Shown in pieces: positions 54,388 to 64,000 of a stretch of DNA of 64,000 bases (position 1 is the first letter of the stretch; each line of letters opens with the position of its first letter). The translations under genes were made by a program, and so were the position numbers. Under the pieces are notes generated by a model, which was not told the origin of the DNA, searched no databases, and saw only the letters and a list, made by a program, of their open reading frames with translations. This DNA comes from Tremella fuciformis (Eukaryota; Basidiomycota; Tremellomycetes; Tremellales; Tremellaceae): contig CP136490.1 of assembly GCA_032768795.1 (NCBI GenBank), forward strand, positions 6,820,001 to 6,884,000, read 5' to 3'.

Positions 54388-55786
54388 ATGAGTCCCGCGA
54401 CGACCACGTCCTCTCGCGGTATACCGACTCAGGACCCAATGACTGCGACCTATTCACCGCAACCGAACGGAGAGGGTTCCGATGGTGAGAACCGATTTTT
54501 CACTCCCCTGCCTCCCGAAGTTTGGCATTGGCACGAGAGTGTTACTGACTGAAGGTCATAGTGCCATTGCCTGTCTGGACGCTCAGTGGAGCATCTTGCA
54601 CCCTTCTTCTTCAAGTCTTCATACACTGGGCCAGCCGCCCGCTCTCGGCCCACAGTCGTATCCTCGCTATGGAGAAGACCCTCAGCCTTCATTTGTGACG
54701 AAAACCTCCGTGTCCCCTATTCCTCTGGCCGAGTCGAGCTCAAAACCTATCCGCACCCCTCACGGTACTCAGCTCATCTCTCATCAGCCTCATTTTGACC
54801 TACCGGCTGACGTCCAACGACTGCTCGCACGAGCGCACAGTTTGCGACGAGTAGCGTATCGGGCCAGTTCTGAGCCGTGTCGACAAGCATCTAACGCGAC
54901 ATCGCTGCCGACCCCGACCTCTATCGGTGACGACTTGGGCATCAAGGATCTCCCGCCTAGCGCACATGGTGTATTGACGAGTGCCGGGGCCAATAGTAGC
55001 AGTTTGGCCGGAGGGGCTGTATCGCGTGGCTCGCAGGAGACGTGGAAAGCGGCCAGCGATAGCGGATTTCATTTTCCCTACGAGCGACCAGACTGTCAGC
55101 TTCGTCAATTTCCGCGTCCTCAATCCCGCGCTGCCGACCCGACTGCTGTCCGCGATCGTCCCTCAAGGCCAGCTCACGTCATAAGAGCGGAAGCCGCGAG
55201 GGTAGACGCGATGGCGAGCCTCGGCATGGACCCGACGATCACGCGTGCTCCTCAGTCGATGAACGCGGCAGAGTGTCCGGTTGCGGCACACTCTGAGTCG
55301 GCTGCCAGTGTGATCGGTGTCAGAGCTCAGCGGCGGTCTGGCACCGCCAATACACTCATCGAGCCATCGAGCCTCTGGAGGGATCCCACACAAACTCTCC
55401 TCGCCTGTGAGCGAGCTGGCTGTCGTGGTGTCGCTCTTCCCCAGCCGTATCACGATGAATATCACCGGACCGAAGCTCTCGTCGCCAATGGGCAAATTCC
55501 GCTGCCACCACTGCTCTTCGCTTTTCAAACCATGCGAGCGAATATGGATGCGTTGCAAGCGCAGCACGCGCACCTTATGCAGATGTACGACCAGATGCGG
55601 CACGGCCACCTCAAACTTCAGCAGCATTCCCAGAAGCTGATGATGACACTGCATGGGGTTCAGGCGGTCCTGACGCAGCACAATACAAGCGAGACGCTCG
55701 GTATATCTGAGGGTGGCAGAGCAGGGTACGGTGAGGCTGGATATGGCGAGGCGCTCAAACCCCCCAAGAGAGCGAGGAGGATATAG
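54388..55786 (+). CDS. Hypothetical nuclear protein with coiled coil and C-terminal basic motif
   Basis: Two exons. The first (ATG 54388) reads MSPATTTSSRGIPTQDP and ends SDG at a GTGAGA donor. The acceptor ACTGAAG joins it in frame to HSAIACLDAQWSILHPSSSS. The protein of about 440 residues is mostly disordered, with Arg/Ala/Ser-rich stretches. Near the C-terminus, MRANMDALQAQHAHLMQMYD and QMRHGHLKLQQHSQKLMMTL form a probable coiled coil. The last residues, ALKPPKRARRI, look like a nuclear localisation signal. A GYGEAGYGE repeat precedes it. No DNA-binding domain is visible. Function unknown. Confidence 0.55.
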
Positions 55787-56612
55787 AGGCTGGCGGTTGG
55801 AAAAAGGCATACGTACAGTGAGGAGAGACGAAGGTCACGTTTGAGGGGTATAGTATATTATGACAGGCCTTCAGATCCACAAGCACCCCACCACACGTCA
55901 CATGCATGTTGGCCTCATGTTACGCGGGGTGCCGAATCCGGTCAGGGAAGACCGCGCACGGTTCACTCTCAAACCGTTTTAGGGCAGTTCAAGATGGGGT
56001 CTCAGCGCCCGTGGGTGGGAATGGCACGATGGACATCCAGCGCAAGAAGCAAGGAAGTCTACCGCAGAGGTGAACTTGCCACAAAAGCCGTAAATAGCGG
56101 AACGGTCAGGCAGCATACGCCTCTGAGGGCTCTGGCGTTGTTGAAATTGCGCACACTGTCGTACACCTCTAATGCCTTCGAGACAAGCTTACATACACTC
56201 CGATAGGATGGAATGCTAAAGATCGGCAGAGAAGAATATGATTTGTCAAGGCAAGGTGGGGGGTGGGGGGGGGGGGGGGCAGATCGCTCAAGGTCCGACC
56301 TGACAAGAGAGACAAGGGGACGTGAGGCTAAAGAGTGGGGGTGATGTCTTCCACTGCTTGCCAAGAGACAAAACACGTCGGGGAGATTTGTGATCGCGAC
56401 TCACGAATATCTCCTTTCTTGCGGAGACCGCATAAGCGACACCACCGCGAACGGAGTGACCAGGACACTGCACTGCCTCTGTAATGTCGCCACTATATAT
56501 TGAAGTAACCCAAGATCCCTGCTAGCCCATGATCCTCAAGCAGTTTTCGATCATCAGACCGAGCTGCTTGCCTTGACTTCGCGGTACAAGTGACAGACCT
56601 CGTGCGAATAAC
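55787..56612. other. Spacer with poly-G tract
   Basis: No supported gene in about 825 bases. A G-rich run at 56256-56279 includes 15 consecutive G at 56265-56279. Confidence 0.5.
56265..56279 (+). repeat. Poly-G homopolymer (15 G)
   Basis: Fifteen G in a row, preceded by two shorter G runs, so the stretch has G-quadruplex potential. Complement of the poly-C tract at 50152-50171. Confidence 0.9.
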
Positions 56613-57104
56613 ATGTCCCGCCGGCCTTCGAGCCCCAGCGTGAAACAGTCGTTGACTGTTGTTCTGACCGCTTCCGGGGGCCAGGGTGCTGAGCAAACTC
56701 TGCAGAACAAGGATCTGGTCTCCACGGCCGCATCCTGGGTGCCTTCAGTCCCTGCAAACAATGGAATGGTCGGCCGCACCGGATCTGTAGACGCTCCGGA
56801 GAATACGAATGCCCGCACAATGCCTGCCATTGATACGGCGCCAAAGAGTGTTGATGTGGTCCCGACCATCACTGCTTCCACAGCACCTGCAACGATTACT
56901 GGCCACAAGGGACTGGAAGGTCACGAGCTCAACGCGACAACTTACTCCCCGCCAGTGCCGGCGAGTTCTGCAGACAGCAGTCTCAATGTCAGCACTCCCA
57001 GCCTCCCTGGAAAGACGTCGCAATGCCCAATTGTCCCCACTGAGTCCTCGAGCGGGGCCAATGGCCGCCCCAAGCCCCTGGGTCTGTTCGGTGGACGTCA
57101 TTAG
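56613..57104 (+). CDS. Small Ser/Thr/Pro-rich hypothetical protein
   Basis: A 163-residue open frame from an ATG at 56613: MSRRPSSPSVKQSLTVVLTA, ending NGRPKPLGLFGGRH. It is rich in Ser, Thr, Ala and Pro, without domains. Its start resembles that of the gene at 57833 (MSNRPTSPSLKTTFT), so the two are probably diverged duplicates. No signal peptide. No intron needed. Confidence 0.4.
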   Translation: MSRRPSSPSVKQSLTVVLTASGGQGAEQTLQNKDLVSTAASWVPSVPANNGMVGRTGSVDAPENTNARTMPAIDTAPKSVDVVPTITASTAPATITGHKGLEGHELNATTYSPPVPASSADSSLNVSTPSLPGKTSQCPIVPTESSSGANGRPKPLGLFGGRH

Positions 57105-57832
57105 GCCTGGCGCCTCACTCCATCCATTGCACGGGCTTACAGTCTGGTCAACGCATGTCGGAGTCAGCATATGTAAGCCTCATTTATTTAGTTTCTTGAG
57201 TACTCTACAATCTTAGACTGTACCATGTACCATGAATTTCTTTATCTTAAGATTGACTGCACAGAGGCTAGGCGGCGCGCATTCGCAGCTTGCTCGAACG
57301 TCATCCCAATCCAGTCAGTGGGGAGTGATAAGCCGGTCTCTCGCCTTGCGGGCTCTCTGCTGGAACACATGGCTCTGGCCCTCGCAGCAATGATAATGAT
57401 ATGGCTTCCGCACGAAACTCCCTTCATTCAGCTAGACTCAGCTGGAATATACATCGCTTAGAGGTGCGAAGTTTTCCTTGAAACGCGACATGGCAGATTT
57501 CCAAGGAAAGAAAGCTGTGCAGGCCTGGACCATCCTGCCTTGAGCCCAGAGCGTCGAGATCTGCGCAACACGGGTCGCAGTCGCGAGACCAGGGGTGACT
57601 TGAAAGGACACACAAATGCGTGACGAGTCAGAGTTCCCGGTCGGCGATAGGATCATCTCGAAGCTATTTGAGTGGGAAGGCGAGATCGAGGAGACCTTGT
57701 ATGAGGTCTGACAGCTATATTCACAGGCTGCGTACTTCACCTCTCCAGGCCCTTCATCCCCCCACCTCTCTGTTCGCAACTGTATCGCACGCCACACATT
57801 CGAAGCCTGCAAGCCGTCCAACTACCTACGAA
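57105..57832. other. Spacer
   Basis: About 730 bases, AT-richer between 57170 and 57260. The frame of the next gene stays open upstream to 57620 but begins with non-family sequence. No gene recognised. Confidence 0.3.
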
Positions 57833-58516
57833 ATGTCAAACAGGCCAACCTCCCCTTCGTTGAAAACGACTTTCACGCGTAGTCTCGTAGCTTCTACTGC
57901 TGTGAAATCGAACAACGGGAGCGACGTTTCCGGCGCCTCCGAAGGAGTGGCTGTCCGATGCCTGCCCACGCTTCCCCAGTCCACTTTACTTACACTCCCA
58001 AGTGACGCCATCCCAGGTGTGTACAGTGAGACCGAGGAAGCGTCACCCACTGTAATGCTCGATCATCGCGAGCCTAAGCAGAGTCCCGCGAACCCCACCC
58101 GGGGATGCTCTGGGACAACAACCGTCACGTTAACAGGTTCTCATCCACCTTACACCGCGTACCAAATTATCGACGGAAAGGGCGAAGCTCGACTCTACAC
58201 CACATCTCAGGCTGATTCTGGTGCCTCACAGTCGAACAATGATATTCTGCTCCCCCAACTCGAGAAGGCTGACCCAGAACCTACAAACACGCCCGAAGAG
58301 GGGGAATTAGCAAGGCCAGATCAGGAACTGGCCAAAGTCACCCCGTGTCAAACAAGCACAACAACCAGCTATTACAGATCTACGGTCACTGAAACAATTC
58401 GGTCCGTTACACAGGGTGGTCCGCACGCCACTCCCATACCCGGTCTGGAAGGCAACTTCGAAGTGGTCGACCCCGAAAGCGGGGCCGCTCGAGGCGTCCG
58501 ACTTCCCGGCTTCTAA
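57833..58516 (+). CDS. Ser/Thr-rich hypothetical protein related to the neighbouring gene
   Basis: A 227-residue open frame from MSNRPTSPSLKTTFTRSL, like the start of the gene at 56613. The middle has GCSGTTTVTLTGSHPPYTAY and an acidic Glu/Pro stretch. The last third has TPCQTSTTTSYYRSTVTETI and ends ARGVRLPGF. The C-plus-Thr/Ser/Tyr pattern (CQTSTTTSYYRSTVTETI) recalls the gene at 59724 (CHVTSTSYRFTEQTVF), so it may belong loosely to the same secreted family. As drawn it lacks a signal peptide; one could come from an unfound upstream exon. Confidence 0.4.
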   Translation: MSNRPTSPSLKTTFTRSLVASTAVKSNNGSDVSGASEGVAVRCLPTLPQSTLLTLPSDAIPGVYSETEEASPTVMLDHREPKQSPANPTRGCSGTTTVTLTGSHPPYTAYQIIDGKGEARLYTTSQADSGASQSNNDILLPQLEKADPEPTNTPEEGELARPDQELAKVTPCQTSTTTSYYRSTVTETIRSVTQGGPHATPIPGLEGNFEVVDPESGAARGVRLPGF

Positions 58517-58938
58517 CATTCATGCATGTTGGACCATGCTCTTGCAATCAAATTTGCACGAGCGCAGCTTCTGGATTTGTATCCTTCACTTGTTTTCCAT
58601 CTACCCATGTGCTACACACGTAATTTCCCCGTCATTCGGTACATCGTGTATAAATGTTCTTGATTCTTGGGTGACTGGGATCTGCTGCCGAAGTATGTTG
58701 CGCACACCTAACACTATCGCCACTCGGGACCACAGCTATATGTACGGCACGGAGCTTTCAACAATCTTGGCCGCGGGTTGACCGTATCCACGTGTGATGG
58801 GGACATATACCTTGCCTCGTGTCTTCCTGCCGGCCTGCGAGCCACCAAGGTTTTCAATCGGCAGACGCATATTTAGAAGTCAGGGGCATGATTCGCCGCC
58901 AATGCTCAAACCCTTGACCCATCTTAGATCCCGACAAT
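58517..58938. other. Spacer
   Basis: About 420 bases with no supported gene; presumed 3' region and promoter. Confidence 0.3.
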
Positions 58939-59488
58939 ATGCGAGTGTCTGTCTTGTTCGATCGTCTCCTCGTCTTCCTCTTGCTCGTGGGACAAGCTAT
59001 CGGAGTGCAAGACAAGCGTGAGCGTCTGTGACAGTTGAGAGTGGGACTCGATTGACATCGCAGATGCTGATGGCTCGACACCGACGGACCCTGACCTCGC
59101 AGGGAGGAGCACACCCATGAAGGATCCTCGGCCCCTCGATCCCGCTACGCAAGCCGTTGTTGGGAGGGGCACGGGCACGATACACCCTCAAGGCTCACTA
59201 CAAGCCGTACCTCAGACAAGTCGACCAAGTCTGTTAACCGGACCCCATCCTCGTCTTGCGGCACGACTGGACCACATGTCGAGAGGCAGTGAAAGGGGAA
59301 GGGACGGTCATTTGAGGCGCCGGTGCAGGACCTCGGCCGTAGGTATCACACCGGTGCCTTCATTCACTGCTGACTCACTCAAAGGACTCGGCTGCGATAG
59401 GAAGAGCCAAGACGAGCAATGCATCGCGGCGGCTAAACATCATGGGGTTCCACTTGTAGTTGTCAGCTTGCTGGCATGTGCCGTCTAG
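58939..59488 (+). CDS. Small secreted protein with hydrophobic C-terminus
   Basis: Two exons. The first (ATG 58939) encodes MRVSVLFDRLLVFLLLVG then QAIGVQDK, a strong signal peptide. A phase-1 intron (GTGAGC...CATCGCAG) leads to ADGSTPTDPDLAGRSTPMKD. The mature part of about 140 residues is Arg/Pro/Ser-rich, with cysteines in RRRCRTS, GLGCDRK and DEQCIAAAK. The chain ends HHGVPLVVVSLLACAV, a short hydrophobic tail that could be a GPI signal. No family recognised. Shares the signal-exon-plus-phase-1-intron layout with the genes at 51616 and 59724. Confidence 0.55.
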
Positions 59489-59556
59489 AGCTGTATTGTT
59501 GGCCTCGTGAATCTGTAAAGTAATTGATGTCATGTCCAGTACGGTACTATCGCCTG

Positions 59557-59564
59557 TATATATA
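59557..59564 (+). promoter_or_regulatory. TATA-like box upstream of the secreted Thr-rich gene
   Basis: TATATATA lies 160 bases upstream of the ATG at 59724, between two tandem secreted-protein genes. Confidence 0.35.
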
Positions 59565-59723
59565 TTCGTATAGCGCAAAGTGACATGCGTGAAACACGCG
59601 CACAAGGCGTGGTTGCCGCACATGCAGAACTCTTGAGAGGCTTTGCCTCAAAAGCCCGCATCGCCCTCACCGGATTCATGCGTCGCCTAACCCCTTTGAC
59701 GTCTCCCGAAGGTTGTCACCGAC

Positions 59724-60352
59724 ATGAAACGCTTGGCCGTGCGATGGCTTTACTGCCCATTGTTGATTGTCGCAGCAGCGATATTAGGTATGCAAGATAC
59801 TGCGGTGCTCTGCGCCACTCACCTACAGGTTTTGCGGGATCTAGCACTGTGACCTACCCTACGACATCTTCCTGGACCCACACAATGGCCCCTGCCGCAT
59901 CCACAGGCGAATTGGTCGCCAGCACATCCCACAGGACCCTGCATACCACTTCGAAACCTACCAGCACGAAGTCTACTGCGTGCTGGACCTCCACAAAGAC
60001 AATCACCAGCTTCACCGGTACCCGTACGCTTCTTGCCACCGCGGATAATAACGGGGCTCTCATACCCATTCAAACCCTTTTTTGGCGCAATGTAAAGGGA
60101 TCAAAATCCGAAGTTGACACAGTGACCGCACACGTGCTGGAGGGCAGGCAGTGTCATGTCACCTCGACTTCCTACCGGTTCACTGAGCAGACTGTATTCG
60201 TGGTGGCTCATACGACTACGATGACGCAGACATCCGGAGGACAGGTCGTGACGCAAGAGACACTCACTCCGTATCGAACGTTGCGGCCTGGCCAAAGGTA
60301 CCTGAACGGTGCTCGAAGGAGACACAGCTTGGGCTGGTGGGCGTGGAAATAG
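59724..60352 (+). CDS. Secreted Thr/Ser-rich protein
   Basis: Exon 1 (59724-59787) encodes MKRLAVRWLYCPLLIVAA then AIL, a signal peptide. A 41-nt intron (59788-59828, phase 1) leads to FAGSSTVTYPTTSSWTHTM. The mature part of about 170 residues is Thr/Ser-rich (TTSKPTSTKSTACWTSTKTI; TTTMTQTSGGQVVTQETLTP) with two cysteines (ACWTS and QCHVTS). The C-terminus is basic, ending RRRHSLGWWAWK, with no GPI tail. O-glycosylated secreted protein likely; function unknown. Same intron layout as 51616 and 58939. Confidence 0.6.
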
Positions 60353-60806
60353 ATTCATGCATGGTCGCAATCATAGCCTGTAGATACCGCTGCACATCTG
60401 TCAGAGGGCGATTGTGGCATTTTCCTGTCTTGAGGGCCGGAATTATTCTGGCAAAAACCGCCACAGTCATCCTCGAAGGGCCCAGAGGCTCACACAAGCT
60501 GCCGGACTGCGACGCAGTGGGCATTCCTCGGAAGGATGGCGTCCCTTGGCTTGTCCGCTGACACTTGCTGCAAGGGGAGGGCAGTGACTCACTGAGTGTC
60601 TAATCACAAACGCTTGGCATCACCCGAGATGTCTCTCCGCAATCAAGTGCAGGCCGAAATAGGGGACCACGGTCGCTCCATGTTCTACTCATCGTGTTAC
60701 ACTGCAAGCACTGGCGCGATACTGTCTGACAGTATATATACAGGGGCAAAGCGAGTGTGATCTGACCTGTACATACCCTCTCGACTCAGCCGCCTCCTCT
60801 GCAACT
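60353..60806. promoter_or_regulatory. Upstream region of the flavoprotein gene, with TATA-like box
   Basis: About 450 bases without a supported gene. TATATATA at 60733-60740 lies 67 bases upstream of the ATG at 60807. Confidence 0.4.
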
Positions 60807-62691
60807 ATGAAGATTGCAATCGTAGGAAGTGGGGCATCGGGCCTCTCGGCGCTGTGGGTGAGCGGCCTTTGGTGAAATCATAGAGAGTTCACAACTGACG
60901 GAAAGGCATTGAGCCATTATTCAGAACATGAGGTTCATGTATACGACAAGGCCGAGTGGGCTGGCGGACACGCCCATACGGTATCGTATCAGCGTAGGCT
61001 ATGGTGATACAATGTGATCATAGCTGATTTGGAGGGCCCGGAAGAGAAAGATGTGATGTCGATTGGTCAGTACCGGTCATGTAGTAGCAGCACTGAATAG
61101 AAGCGGGTTCATTTTGTTCAACCCTCACACTTACCCGAACTTCTTCCGCTTCCTGCAACAACAAGGGGTGGATGTTGTCCGCTCGTCCAACGCATTGTCC
61201 ATAACTCACCACGGCGAGAAGCACGAATGGGCCTCTGAAGGCTTGAAGGGCTTGTTCTGTCAGCCCAGCAACCTGTTCGCCAAAGATCGTATGGGCCCCC
61301 TCGAGTGGCTGATGCTCAGTTTTGGGAAAAGGGTATATCGTATGATGCTAGACATCTGGCGCTTCAACAATCTCGCTTCAGAAGTGCTCGAAGACGGATT
61401 CCAGAGGGACATGACGGTCGGTGAATACCTGGAGAAAGAGGGCTTCTCAACGGAGTTCAAGCGTGACTACCTGCTGGTAAGGTCCATTCGGTCCGCGCAG
61501 CTGCCGACACCTAGCCAATCACCGCGTCCATCTGGTCGACACCAACGGACAAAGTCTTTGAAGCATTCCCCATCGTCGCGTTGGTCACGTTCATGCACAA
61601 CCACCTGCTACTAGATCCCAGTCGAGATCCAGACTGGATGAGTGTCAAAGGCGGATCGTTCGTGTCGACTTGCGGGCAGACCTGGCACTTCCACTGATGG
61701 GCAGATCAAAGTATGTCAATAGCATATTGGGGGATATTCCTTCGGAATGCGTCCATCTGAAGACCGAAGTCACGGCCGTTGGATCTGACAAGAGCGGTAC
61801 CAAGGTGATCTTGAGGGCGGACGGAACGGAGACAGAGTTTGACCATGTCATCATGGCGTCAGTCAATAAGCGATGTCACACTGCGGGTCGGCTGACTAAA
61901 GGGCTCACGCTGATGAGAGCATCAGCATGTTGAAAGCTGGAGGAGGGATCACCAATGAGGAGGAGAGCATCTTGTCTGCTTGCGAATGGATATCCAATGA
62001 GGTTGTGGTGCACTGGGACGACCGTGTCAGTGGTTAGCCGCAGGTCGAGTGTAGCTGACAACCAAGTTTCTCCCTCGGACGAAAACGGCTCGGCGTATGG
62101 GTAAGTATGAGGACGGGGTCGTCAGTGACCACTGATTGCCAGCCTGGCATTACCTCACGGTCCCCCTCAAAGCTCAGCAATGCGAGACTTATCACACCCA
62201 TGCCCGCTCTAGTGACGAACAGATGGTGTCGATGTGAGCTATAGTCAGACTTCATCGCTCGTGAGTGACATGACAGCACGTTCAATATGAACCGGTTGCA
62301 AGGCATCCCGGAGAGCAAGTGCGGCAGGGTGATCATGACCTTGAATCCGCCCTTCGAGGTCGATCCGGCCAAAGTTTTGTCAAGATGGCCATTCCGCCAT
62401 CCCGCCATGACCCAGAGGCTGCTCGATGCCCAGACAGAGCTCCCAATCATACAGCGCAAACGCGGTTTGACCTTTGTTGGCGGCTGGACAGGTAACGGCT
62501 TTCACGAAGATGCCTTCACGAGCGGCCTCGTCGCTGCACGCGACCTAGGGGCCTCTCTTCCTTGGCCGATTGAGGCGAGCGAGTTGACGCACATCATTTC
62601 AGACTCCGACACGATCTCTAAGCGGCTTGCAAGGTGGATTGGGCGCAGGCGTGTGGGATCTAATGAGCGCGCCGCGCATATGCGTCAGTAA
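60807..62691 (+). CDS. FAD-dependent amine-oxidase-like flavoprotein
   Basis: The N-terminus MKIAIVGSGASGLSALW is a Rossmann FAD-binding motif; after an intron comes ALSHYSEHEVHVYDKAEWAG then GHAHT. The family blocks SGFILFNPHTYPNFFRFLQQ, HEWASEGLKGLFCQPSNLF, MTVGEYLEKEGFSTEFKRDY and PITASIWSTPTDKVF follow. So do FMHNHLLL, WMSVKGGS, AHADESISMLKAGGGIT, FLPRTKTARRM and WHYLTVPLKAQ. The end is GLTFVGGWTGNGFHEDAFTS. These match the NAD(P)-binding amine-oxidase-like proteins found beside cyclopropane-fatty-acid synthases in many microbes. At least eight introns; two carry GTCAGT donors (61858-61901, 62026-62066). The junction before SGFILFN (61050-61110) works only with a 25-nt intron or a one-base frameshift, so the gene may be damaged there. 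Confidence 0.75.
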
Positions 62692-62929
62692 AAGAAAGTC
62701 TCATACTCTGCTAGGATTGAATCGTCTTGTGCACCGTGGGAAATCAGCCGTCCATTCCCGAGCCATGACCCGGTGGCTTGTGCGACGCGATGGGCGTTCA
62801 CGACCACGACCAGCTCAACTTCGTTTCTTTCTCTTGCTCCTTGACGTGTCGCTTGTCGGTAGCGGCGCCTGAAAGCTGTCTGCTATCCAGTGAATCCAGC
62901 GGACCGCCCAAAAGCGCGACTCCGTCAAA

Positions 62930-64000
62930 ATGTCTCGCTTCGTCCGGGCGGTGAGCGCCTGCCTTTACAGTCTTCAGCTTGACGACCTTGACGATGAATG
63001 GGAAACGCCTGAGCTGATCACGTACAGTCAAAGTACCGCCATGTGTATGGCGAAAAGTCCAAGGTGCACTATGAGAACGCCAAGATCTCGGGCAGCGCCT
63101 GGGACACGGATCTCATCACAGCTGGAGGAAAGTACATGGCGGTGAACTGGCAGGTGGCCGGTGGGGGTGTGAGCAGATTGTCTGGGTGATATTGCCAAGC
63201 TGAAGATCCTTAGGCTTTCGCCATTCTACCTCTCTTCTCGCCTTACACCCCTCCCACACCGGAAGGCTTCCCGCAGAAGCTGCCTGACATCCTTCCTCTG
63301 GCAAGAGGGCACACTGCACCGGTGCTTGACACGGCCTGGTCCCCCTTTGATGACAACCTAGTCGCTTCAGGGGGTGAAGATGGAAAGAGTGAGGACGCTG
63401 TCTACATTTGTTCCTTTCGCAGTGCTCATTAAACAGTCTGCATCTGGAAGATCGACGACAACATGTTCGATAGCTGGGGAGAAGACCACTGGGCGCCTGA
63501 GGACCTATCTCCTGCCGCTCGACTCAGCGCAGGCGGAAGGTGAGTATCTCAGCACGCCTATGCATGTGCTGCTTAGCCTGTAGGAAGGTCGGCCAGGTCA
63601 TCTTTCACCCTACCTCGTCCAACCTCCTGACGGCGACGTCTGGCGACCACATCGTCAGGCTGTTCGATGTGTCGAAGGCCGAAGCAGATGCGACAATCCT
63701 CCTCTCTGGGCACGGAGATTCGATTCAGAGCATAGCATGGAACTCCGTTGGGACTACTCTCGCTACTGTCAGCCTAACTGCGGGAAGTGTGTTTTGAAAT
63801 TGACGGGTCCAGACCTGCCGTGACAAGAAGTTGCGACTCTTCGATCCTCGAGCTGGCAAGGATGCTGTCAGGGTGACCGAGGGTCACTCTGGCGTGAAAG
63901 GCTCCAGAGTTGTTTGGCTTGGTGACCGAGACAGGATCGCGACTACTGGTGTACGCTCCAGACCTGCCGAATCGGCTGAGCTCACAATCAGTTCAGCAGA
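62930..64000 (+). CDS. CRN1: Coronin, N-terminal part
   Basis: Coronin binds F-actin and regulates Arp2/3 and cofilin. The ATG at 62930 starts MSRFVRA; an intron leads to SKYRHVYGEKSKVHYENAKI then SGSAWDTDLITAGGKYMAVN, the invariant coronin N-terminus. WD repeats follow: GHTAPVLDTAWSPFDDNLVA, VCIWKIDD, VGQVIFHPTSSNLLTATSGD, IVRLFDVSKAEA, SGHGDSIQSIAWNSVGTTLA and DKKLRLFDPRAGKDAVRVTE. At least five short introns lie within this 1.1 kb. The gene runs off the window; the unique region and coiled coil are not visible. Confidence 0.93.

Overview
The window is nuclear DNA of a fungus, most likely a basidiomycete yeast of the Tremellomycetes type. This rests on dense genes on both strands, a moderately high GC content by eye, many very short introns (about 30-60 nt, often with a CTNAC-like branch site) and the identity of the genes. 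These include a 9-1-1 clamp subunit, a P4-ATPase, Grr1, isocitrate lyase, a Leu5-type carrier, coronin and a protein resembling the fungal DUF6534 membrane family. No rRNA, tRNA, CRISPR array, complete transposon or virus was seen. The species assignment is inference.

Region 1 (1-15.6 kb) is mostly housekeeping. It holds the 3' end of a CTNNBL1-like spliceosome protein, an Rrn6-like Pol I factor, a stand-alone F-box gene, a small membrane protein that looks like an isolated voltage-sensor domain, two long Ser/Pro-rich proteins of unknown role, an Scd6/LSM14 mRNA-decay protein and a PAP2 lipid phosphatase.

Region 2 (15.8-25.9 kb) is a tandem array of F-box paralogs, all on the minus strand. 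Four look intact (15815-17680, 17983-19680, 19858-21565, 24219-25882), one is a clear pseudogene (about 21606-23347), and a weaker relic may lie at 23.5-24.2 kb. All share an N-terminal F-box, a divergent middle and a short conserved C-terminal module, and the intact ones share one intron position. The stand-alone gene at 4.5 kb belongs to the same family. They are probable SCF ubiquitin-ligase adaptors under birth-and-death evolution.

Region 3 (26-47 kb) is again core metabolism and cell biology: PET191 and HUS1 (convergent), SNC1-type v-SNARE, GRR1, NEO1-type flippase, LEU5-type CoA carrier, a small SANT/Myb-like protein, a DUF6534-like membrane protein, isocitrate lyase and a PTC7-like phosphatase.

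Region 4 (47.1-60.6 kb) is different: gene-poor by conserved criteria, with simple G/C tracts and a GC-rich triple-hairpin block. It holds families I do not recognise. Three tandem minus-strand paralogs of small Asp-rich proteins (48347-48872, 49476-50059, 50590-51163) have partly duplicated upstream DNA. A plus-strand series of small Ser/Thr-rich, mostly secreted proteins follows, three of which have a phase-1 intron just after the signal peptide. This is the lineage-specific, fast-evolving part of the window.

Region 5 (60.8-64 kb) returns to conserved genes: an FAD-dependent amine-oxidase-like flavoprotein and the 5' part of coronin.

Exon limits were inferred by eye from reading frame and splice consensus, without transcripts; where they could not be settled this is stated.
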